From: Desulfobacula sp.
GTDB lineage: Bacteria; Desulfobacterota; Desulfobacteria; Desulfobacterales; Desulfobacteraceae
Assembly: GCA_029940245.1 (NCBI GenBank)
Contig: JAOZRF010000087.1
Coordinates: 382-9,166, forward strand
Length of the DNA: 8,785 nucleotides
Direction: 5' to 3'
Part shown: positions 5,202 through 8,785 of the stretch, piece by piece
Layout: every line of letters begins with the position of its first letter
How positions within the stretch are numbered: the first letter of the stretch is position 1
The notes under the pieces: model-generated
Told to the model about the DNA's origin: nothing
The model's database searches: none
What the model saw: only the letters and a program-made list of their open reading frames with translations
Position numbers and translations under genes: made by a program

Positions 5202-6824
5202 TTACGCAAACAAACTGATACCCCCGTCAATCATGACGCGTGGGTTTTCTTTATCAAACGGTGAGGGAGTATAATTCAGAGAATCACTTCTCCCCCTATG
5301 ATCTTCTTCATTTTCTTTTTGATTATTGTTTTCTTTAAATTGTGTTTCGTTCCGCCCGAATCCAGAATAACCAGCACTGTCCGATCTTTCCTGAATAATT
5401 ACAGTAATATTATCCGCAATCAATCCCTGACTGCGAAGAGCAGTTTTGAGAGTATCCACATTTGACTGCAACATATGCCTGACATCATTATTCTCCGTCT
5501 GCAGTATAATATGAACTTTATTATTCCTGACGAGCACATCCATATCCAAAGTTCCCAGATGGGGTGGGGTAAGTGCAATTCTCACCCTTCCGGGCCTGGT
5601 CAAGCTGTTTGCAATCTGATTGATCAAATTCCGGGGTTCCATGCTGTAATTATTCACACTTTCATTAACTGCCGCAGTACTGCTGCCCGCATGAATAGCA
5701 GTATGATGATATCCCCCCATCGAGGGGATCTTATCAACCAGATGTTTTGGCGATAAAATTTCTTTTGGAAGAATCTCCATTTTATGGCCGGTGAGTTCCT
5801 TAACGCCTGTTTTCCCATGCTCGACTATAATCTCTTTACCCTTAAGACCAGGATTTTTCAGGAGGTTTTCAATGCTGTTTTTGCCGCTGCCTTCCTGGGG
5901 TATTGTCCTGCTGTTCTTCTTTACAGCAGCATCATTTCCCACAACCGCACTGGTTAACCCAGACTTCAGCGACCCAGATTCAATGCCCGGATTTTTCAAC
6001 CCCGGCTTAAGCGAGCCCGATTTCAGCGAGCCCGATTTCAGCGACCCTGGAACGGCTTCTTTCGATAAAATTTCTTTTGGAAGAATCTCCATTTTATGGC
6101 CGGTGAGTTCCTTAACGCCTGTTTTCCCATGCTCGACTATAATCTCTTTACCCTTAAGACCAGGATTTTTCAGGAGGTTTTCAATGCTGTTTTTGCCGCT
6201 GCCTTCCTGGGGTATTGTCCTGCTGTTCTTCTTTACAGCAGCATCATTTCCCACAACCGCACTGGTTAACCCAGACTTCAGCGACCCAGATTCAATGCCC
6301 GGATTTTTCAACCCCGGCTTAAGCGAGCCCGATTTCAGCGAGCCCGATTTCAGCGACCCTGGAACGGCTTCTTTCGATAAAATTTCTTTTGGAAAATTTT
6401 TAACCTCTCCCAAGGTTTGCTTTTGACCACCTCTCTCCGGCAGCAAATTGATCTTGCCGGATAATAATTGATTCGTCTTTTTTACCTTATCATTTCCTGC
6501 GCTCTGAATATTATTCTCTAAATTTATATTAAAAAATCCTCTTTGCCCGGTTGTATTACCATCTATAGAAAATTCTCCATTCTGATCTTTTACAAAAAGG
6601 GATTTACCCTCCTTAACTGAAATGAAATTCTTACCTTTGTCAGAAAGGGGGGAGGTGAATACCATTTTCTCTGTCCCTTGCGTTATTATATGCGATGCCT
6701 GACCTATCAGAAAAGCAAACAACATCGGCTGCTCAGGTTCCCCCCCGACGTTTCCCTTTCGCAATTTTTTAGAGCCACCCGGAAAATCGGTGTTTTGTAC
6801 TGAATCCGTCAAATTGAACTCCAT
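5202..6824 (-). CDS. fliK: Flagellar hook-length control protein FliK with internal tandem duplication
   Basis: FliK is the secreted molecular ruler that sets hook length and triggers the switch of export specificity at FlhB. From the ATG at 6824 the protein has 540 residues. The N-terminal two thirds are low in hydrophobics, rich in Gly/Lys/Ser and probably unfolded, as expected for a ruler. The conserved C-terminal Flg_hook domain lies at about 398-480, with RVRIALTPPHLGTLDMDVLV and MLQSNVDTLKTALRSQGL. A hydrophilic Asn/Glu-rich tail follows. Residues 151-254 and 255-358 are identical copies, encoded by a perfect 312-bp tandem duplication. Each copy contains small GSLKS/P pentapeptide repeats. 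An in-frame TTG at 6830 would add two residues; AAGGGA at 6835-6840 lies ten bases from the ATG, and from the TTG only four. The gene is first after a sigma-54 promoter and precedes flgD. Confidence 0.93.
   Translation of the reverse strand: MEFNLTDSVQNTDFPGGSKKLRKGNVGGEPEQPMLFAFLIGQASHIITQGTEKMVFTSPLSDKGKNFISVKEGKSLFVKDQNGEFSIDGNTTGQRGFFNINLENNIQSAGNDKVKKTNQLLSGKINLLPERGGQKQTLGEVKNFPKEILSKEAVPGSLKSGSLKSGSLKPGLKNPGIESGSLKSGLTSAVVGNDAAVKKNSRTIPQEGSGKNSIENLLKNPGLKGKEIIVEHGKTGVKELTGHKMEILPKEILSKEAVPGSLKSGSLKSGSLKPGLKNPGIESGSLKSGLTSAVVGNDAAVKKNSRTIPQEGSGKNSIENLLKNPGLKGKEIIVEHGKTGVKELTGHKMEILPKEILSPKHLVDKIPSMGGYHHTAIHAGSSTAAVNESVNNYSMEPRNLINQIANSLTRPGRVRIALTPPHLGTLDMDVLVRNNKVHIILQTENNDVRHMLQSNVDTLKTALRSQGLIADNITVIIQERSDSAGYSGFGRNETQFKENNNQKENEEDHRGRSDSLNYTPSPFDKENPRVMIDGGISLFA
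6001..6050 (-). repeat. 15-bp minisatellite (GSLKS/P pentapeptides) in fliK, copy A
   Basis: Three near-identical 15-base units of the type CAGCGAGCCCGATTT (plus-strand reading) encode GSLKS-GSLKS-GSLKP on the minus strand. A diverged GSLKS also occurs further along the unit. The same array recurs at 6313-6362 in the second large copy. The units differ at a few bases, so this small array is older than the 312-bp duplication. Confidence 0.8.
6313..6362 (-). repeat. 15-bp minisatellite (GSLKS/P pentapeptides) in fliK, copy B
   Basis: This is the second occurrence of the three-unit 15-base array, identical to that at 6001-6050 because it lies in the other copy of the 312-bp duplication. It is nested repetition within the predicted flexible ruler part of FliK. 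Confidence 0.8.
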
Positions 6825-6863
6825 AATCAATAATTCCCTTATTAATCCTTACAAAAGAATAAT

Positions 6864-6879
6864 AGCAAAAGACATGCCA
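6864..6879 (-). promoter_or_regulatory. Sigma-54 (RpoN) promoter for fliK-flgD-flgE
   Basis: The minus strand reads TGGCATGTCTTTTGCT. The -24 GG (6878-6877) and -12 GC (6866-6865) are separated by exactly ten bases, and all defined consensus positions match except the last C of TGGCAC. Transcription would begin near 6853, about 30 bases before the fliK ATG, leaving room for the AAGGGA ribosome binding site. The adjacent sequence is AT-rich and non-coding, so the motif is not constrained by protein coding. Confidence 0.8.
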
Positions 6880-6952
6880 CTCTTCATGCTTTAAGAATTA
6901 CATTTAATATCAATATGTTATGAGAACAATAAAAAGAAAGGAACTTAAGATG

Positions 6953-6967
6953 AGGCAATTTTTGCCT
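6953..6967. repeat. Short perfect inverted repeat between the motE-like gene and fliK
   Basis: AGGCAA-TTT-TTGCCT has 6-bp arms and a 3-base centre. It lies 24 bases after the stop of the motE-like gene and about 75-90 bases upstream of the fliK -24 element. It could be a weak terminator for the upstream transcript (a T-rich stretch follows only about 10-25 bases later) or an activator binding site for the sigma-54 promoter. The rest of the 167-base gap (6825-6991) holds only the promoter and the fliK leader. Confidence 0.4.
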
Positions 6968-6991
6968 ATTGATTTGAAAGAAGTGCCGACT

Positions 6992-7591
6992 TTATTTTTG
7001 ACTTTTACCTGACCTTATTATCTCTGCTGTTATCTCTACGGCTTTGCCAGGTTTTATATGCCCCCATATCAGTCCTGCTTTTTTGCCTTTCATATTCATG
7101 ATTATAGCCGCGGCTGTTTTGTTGTCCAACTTTTCAAGCATGGAACCTGCCCGGTCAGGGGGGGTAGACTCATAAACCTTTGCCAGATCCATATATTTTT
7201 TATTATCCATTTCCTTAAACGTTTCAAGAAGCCCATTTAATCTTCCCTCCATCTCGGACAATCTGTCAATTTCAGAGAGAATCTCAGTGCTTAGCGAATT
7301 TAATCTTCTCTCTTCAGATTTTAAAAAATTTTCCCGGTCCTCCAGCGCCTTTTGTTTTTTTACTAATAAAGACATAAGCTTTCTTTCTCCTGACAGGCTG
7401 TCCTCTAATACGTCCCTCTCAGGTTGGACAGGGGTTGCTGCAACCCCGGAATTCTCCGCCGCCCTGGTTACAGGCAGAAAAAAACCAACAGCATCAAAAT
7501 TTTTTATTATCCCTCCAATCGTGGCAATTTTTGCCAAAACAATAAATAATATCAAAACCTCACAGACAATTATCAATTTTTTCAATTTCAT
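6992..7591 (-). CDS. Flagellar protein of the MotE/MgtE_N-domain family (YlxF/FlbB-like)
   Basis: This 199-residue protein has an N-terminal membrane anchor (about 4-28, LKKLIIVCEVLILFIVLAKI), a short linker, a long charged coiled coil (about 62-130), and a C-terminal helical domain (about 133-192). That domain contains YMDLAKVYESTPPDRAGSML and LDNKTAAAIIMNMKGKKA, resembling the MgtE N-terminal (magnesium transporter intracellular) repeat found in MotE, YlxF and the spirochaete collar protein FlbB. Such genes are regular neighbours of fliJ and fliK. Known relatives act in the periplasm or at the membrane in stator assembly. The start codon overlaps the fliJ stop (ATGA), so translation is coupled, with AAGG very close to the ATG. 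The family call is good; the exact molecular role here is not known from sequence. Confidence 0.83.
   Translation of the reverse strand: MKLKKLIIVCEVLILFIVLAKIATIGGIIKNFDAVGFFLPVTRAAENSGVAATPVQPERDVLEDSLSGERKLMSLLVKKQKALEDRENFLKSEERRLNSLSTEILSEIDRLSEMEGRLNGLLETFKEMDNKKYMDLAKVYESTPPDRAGSMLEKLDNKTAAAIIMNMKGKKAGLIWGHIKPGKAVEITAEIIRSGKSQK
7431..7447. repeat. 17-base perfect palindrome inside the motE-like gene
   Basis: GGGGTTGC-T-GCAACCCC has 8-base arms around a single base. It falls in the linker codons (VAATP) between membrane anchor and coiled coil, where protein sequence is least constrained. It may be a chance coding palindrome or an RNA hairpin. Confidence 0.45.
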
Positions 7592-8013
7592 GCCCTTAAA
7601 ATTCCTGCTTCATCCAGATCTTTCTGTTCCCTGGCTATCAAAGACAGCCTGTATTCTTTCAGCTTGTTTTCTTTAAAGATCTCCAGGATTCTTCTTTTTC
7701 TTGAAGCGCCAACAAGTTCCACTCTTTTCTCTTCCAGCTCCTTTTCAACCTTGCAGACAATTTCTTCCTGACGATTTTCTTCTTCCCTCATGTAATTAAT
7801 ATAAGAAATATAAATTGAAGCATCGGCGGCACACATCTGACGTTCTCCCATCTTTTTCAAACGGGAGATTAAATCCGCACTCTTTCTTCTAAATTTTTTC
7901 AATGTCTCTTTTTCACAGGATAGACGTCTTTTTGTATCTGCAAAAACAAGCATCAGTTTCTCTTCTGCCAACTTTCTGTAATTTAATACCGATTGCAATT
8001 TAAAATCAAACAT
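7588..8013 (-). CDS. fliJ: Flagellar export stalk/chaperone-escort protein FliJ
   Basis: FliJ is the small coiled-coil stalk that inserts into the FliI ATPase ring, links it to FlhA and helps recycle export chaperones. From the ATG at 8013 the protein has 141 residues, typical of FliJ. It opens with the familiar MFDFKLQSVLNYRKLAEEKL and is almost entirely charged heptad-like helix with many Lys, Arg and Glu. An ATG at 8043 would add ten residues, but AAGGT eight bases before the 8013 ATG and the match to the usual FliJ N-terminus favour the shorter form. Sequence conservation in FliJ is low, so identification leans on the N-terminal motif, the coiled-coil character and the position directly after fliI. 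Its stop overlaps the next start by four bases. Confidence 0.9.
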   Translation of the reverse strand: MFDFKLQSVLNYRKLAEEKLMLVFADTKRRLSCEKETLKKFRRKSADLISRLKKMGERQMCAADASIYISYINYMREEENRQEEIVCKVEKELEEKRVELVGASRKRRILEIFKENKLKEYRLSLIAREQKDLDEAGILRA

Positions 8014-8021
8014 ATCTACAG

Positions 8022-8026
8022 ACCTT
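8022..8026 (-). promoter_or_regulatory. Ribosome binding site deciding the fliJ start
   Basis: AAGGT on the minus strand lies eight bases before the ATG at 8013. The upstream in-frame ATG at 8043 has only a distant GGAG, so this site supports the shorter FliJ. Confidence 0.6.
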
Positions 8027-8072
8027 GTTAAGTAGCCGAACATTTAAAAACTGCTCTCCAACTCGACGACTT

Positions 8073-8753
8073 TCAATCAAAAAGCTTAAATAATTGTTCT
8101 TTGCTTGCCTCAAAATCAATCTTTCCATCAATATCCTGTCTTAAAAATGAATTTACCCTGTCTATCATTCTTATTGCATTATCTATTCCCGGATTGCTTC
8201 CTCCCACGTAGGCGCCTATATTGATCAAGTCTTCCGCCTTTTTGTAGGTGGATATGATATTTATAATATCATTTGCCTTTTTTCTGTGATTTTCATCCAC
8301 AATATCAATCATTACCCTGCTTATACTCTGGAGAACGTCTATTGCGGGATAATGATTCATAGAAGCCAGTTCACGGGAAAGAGTTATATGACCATCCAGA
8401 ATTGACCTTGCTGCATCGACGATCGGTTCATTAAAATCATCACCTTCAACAAGGACAGTATAAAGACCGGTTATGCTTCCGCTGCCCTCTATGTTGCCGG
8501 CTCTTTCCAACAGCTTCGGCATAAGGCTGAAAACCGATGGCGTATAACCCTTTGTAGTTGGAGGTTCTCCAACAGAGAGACCAAGTTCTCTTTGGGCCAT
8601 TGCAAATCTGGTCAGCGAATCGACCATAAGGAGAACGTCCTTTCCCTGATCCCTGAAATATTCCGATATTACAGTTGCCACATACGCCGCCCTCATCCTT
8701 ATCAGAGGATGCATGTCCGACGTTGCCACAACAACAACTGACCTGGCAAGCCA
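8073..8753 (-). CDS. fliI: Flagellum-specific ATPase FliI, C-terminal half (5' end broken or cut off)
   Basis: FliI is the F1-beta-like ATPase that helps energise flagellar protein export. The window holds roughly its last 225 residues. SVVVVATSD leads into the Walker B strand VLLMVDSLTR (about 8636-8607). Next come GEPPTTKGYTPSVFSLMPKL and LLERAGN, hallmark FliI/type III ATPase motifs, then the arginine-finger region SISRVM (Arg near 8318). The C-terminal helical domain ends IDFEASKEQLFKLFD. The Walker A loop lies beyond the window. Reading upstream of SVVVV, the frame meets a TGA at 8754-8756, and the last 30 or so bases do not give a recognisable FliI sequence. A one-base deletion near 8746-8747 would put GDGL in frame with ARSVVVV. 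The GTG at 8729 lies within a conserved strand and is not a credible start. fliJ follows after 59 bases. Confidence 0.9.
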   Translation of the reverse strand, partial: WLARSVVVVATSDMHPLIRMRAAYVATVISEYFRDQGKDVLLMVDSLTRFAMAQRELGLSVGEPPTTKGYTPSVFSLMPKLLERAGNIEGSGSITGLYTVLVEGDDFNEPIVDAARSILDGHITLSRELASMNHYPAIDVLQSISRVMIDIVDENHRKKANDIINIISTYKKAEDLINIGAYVGGSNPGIDNAIRMIDRVNSFLRQDIDGKIDFEASKEQLFKLFD

Positions 8754-8785
8754 TCACCTGTATAGGAGCCCAGCCCGACACCTTT

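Larger units (their letters stand above)
5751..6394 (-). repeat. Perfect 312-bp tandem duplication inside fliK
   Basis: Copy A (5751-6062) and copy B (6063-6374) are identical base for base by direct reading, and a third partial copy of the first 20 bases follows at 6375-6394. The period is 312 bp, exactly 104 codons, so the reading frame is kept. The 20-base element beginning CGATAAAATT therefore occurs three times, at 5751, 6063 and 6375, flanking both units. This is the expected product of unequal recombination or slippage between short direct repeats. Confidence 0.97.

Noticed and set aside
4863..5264. Plus-strand open frame of 133 codons across flgD and the end of fliK
   Set aside because: It is antisense to two well-supported genes, and its product has no recognisable features.
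5751..6394. Large tandem repeat as a CRISPR array or mobile element
   Set aside because: There are no spacers, the units are directly abutting and in frame with fliK, and there are no terminal inverted repeats or transposase.
5791..6426. Long open frame on the plus strand (211 codons) with a Phe/Pro/Ser-rich product carrying two identical repeats
   Set aside because: It is the antisense shadow of the fliK duplication. The 312-bp period is a multiple of three, so the open frame is simply copied. There is no ribosome binding site, and fliK itself is convincing.
8446..8781. Minus-strand open frame of 111 codons overlapping fliI in another frame
   Set aside because: Its product is a Cys/Gly-rich out-of-frame translation of conserved fliI sequence. 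It was useful only for judging the frameshift at the window edge.

Overview
The window is one continuous stretch of a flagellar gene cluster, with every recognisable gene on the minus strand. It reads from the right edge to the left: fliI (partial), fliJ, a MotE/MgtE_N-type flagellar protein, fliK, flgD, flgE, motA, two consecutive motB-type genes, fliL, and the first 26 codons of fliM. No RNA genes, insertion sequences, phage genes or CRISPR arrays are visible. The gene order (fliI-fliJ-motE-fliK-flgD-flgE-motA-motB-fliL-fliM), the doubled MotB gene, the moderate GC content and two good sigma-54 promoters suggest a motile Desulfobacterota (former Deltaproteobacteria) or a relative. That placement is an inference from organisation, not from a marker gene.

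The layout falls into three transcriptional blocks. Block 1 (about 8785-6992) is the end of the export-apparatus genes: the FliI ATPase, the FliJ stalk protein and the MotE-like protein, whose start codon overlaps the fliJ stop. Block 2 (6824-2964) begins with a sigma-54 promoter at 6864-6879 and encodes the hook assembly set: FliK (length control), FlgD (cap) and FlgE (hook subunit). Block 3 (2785-1) begins with a near-perfect sigma-54 promoter at 2802-2817 and encodes the stator and its partners: MotA, two MotB-like proteins, FliL, then FliM of the switch. Together these genes cover export energisation, hook building, torque generation and the start of the rotor switch.

The observations most worth a second look are these. 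(1) fliK contains a perfect 312-bp (104-codon) in-frame tandem duplication with a 20-bp sequence at every junction. (2) The MotB-like protein directly after motA has alanine where the essential proton-binding aspartate should be, while the next MotB-like protein keeps it, suggesting a two-subunit MotB. (3) The motA sigma-54 promoter sits so close to the start codon that the mRNA would be nearly leaderless. (4) Inverted repeats lie upstream of both sigma-54 promoters. (5) fliI is broken by an in-frame stop and an apparent frameshift in the last 40 bases of the window, which may be a sequence-end artefact.
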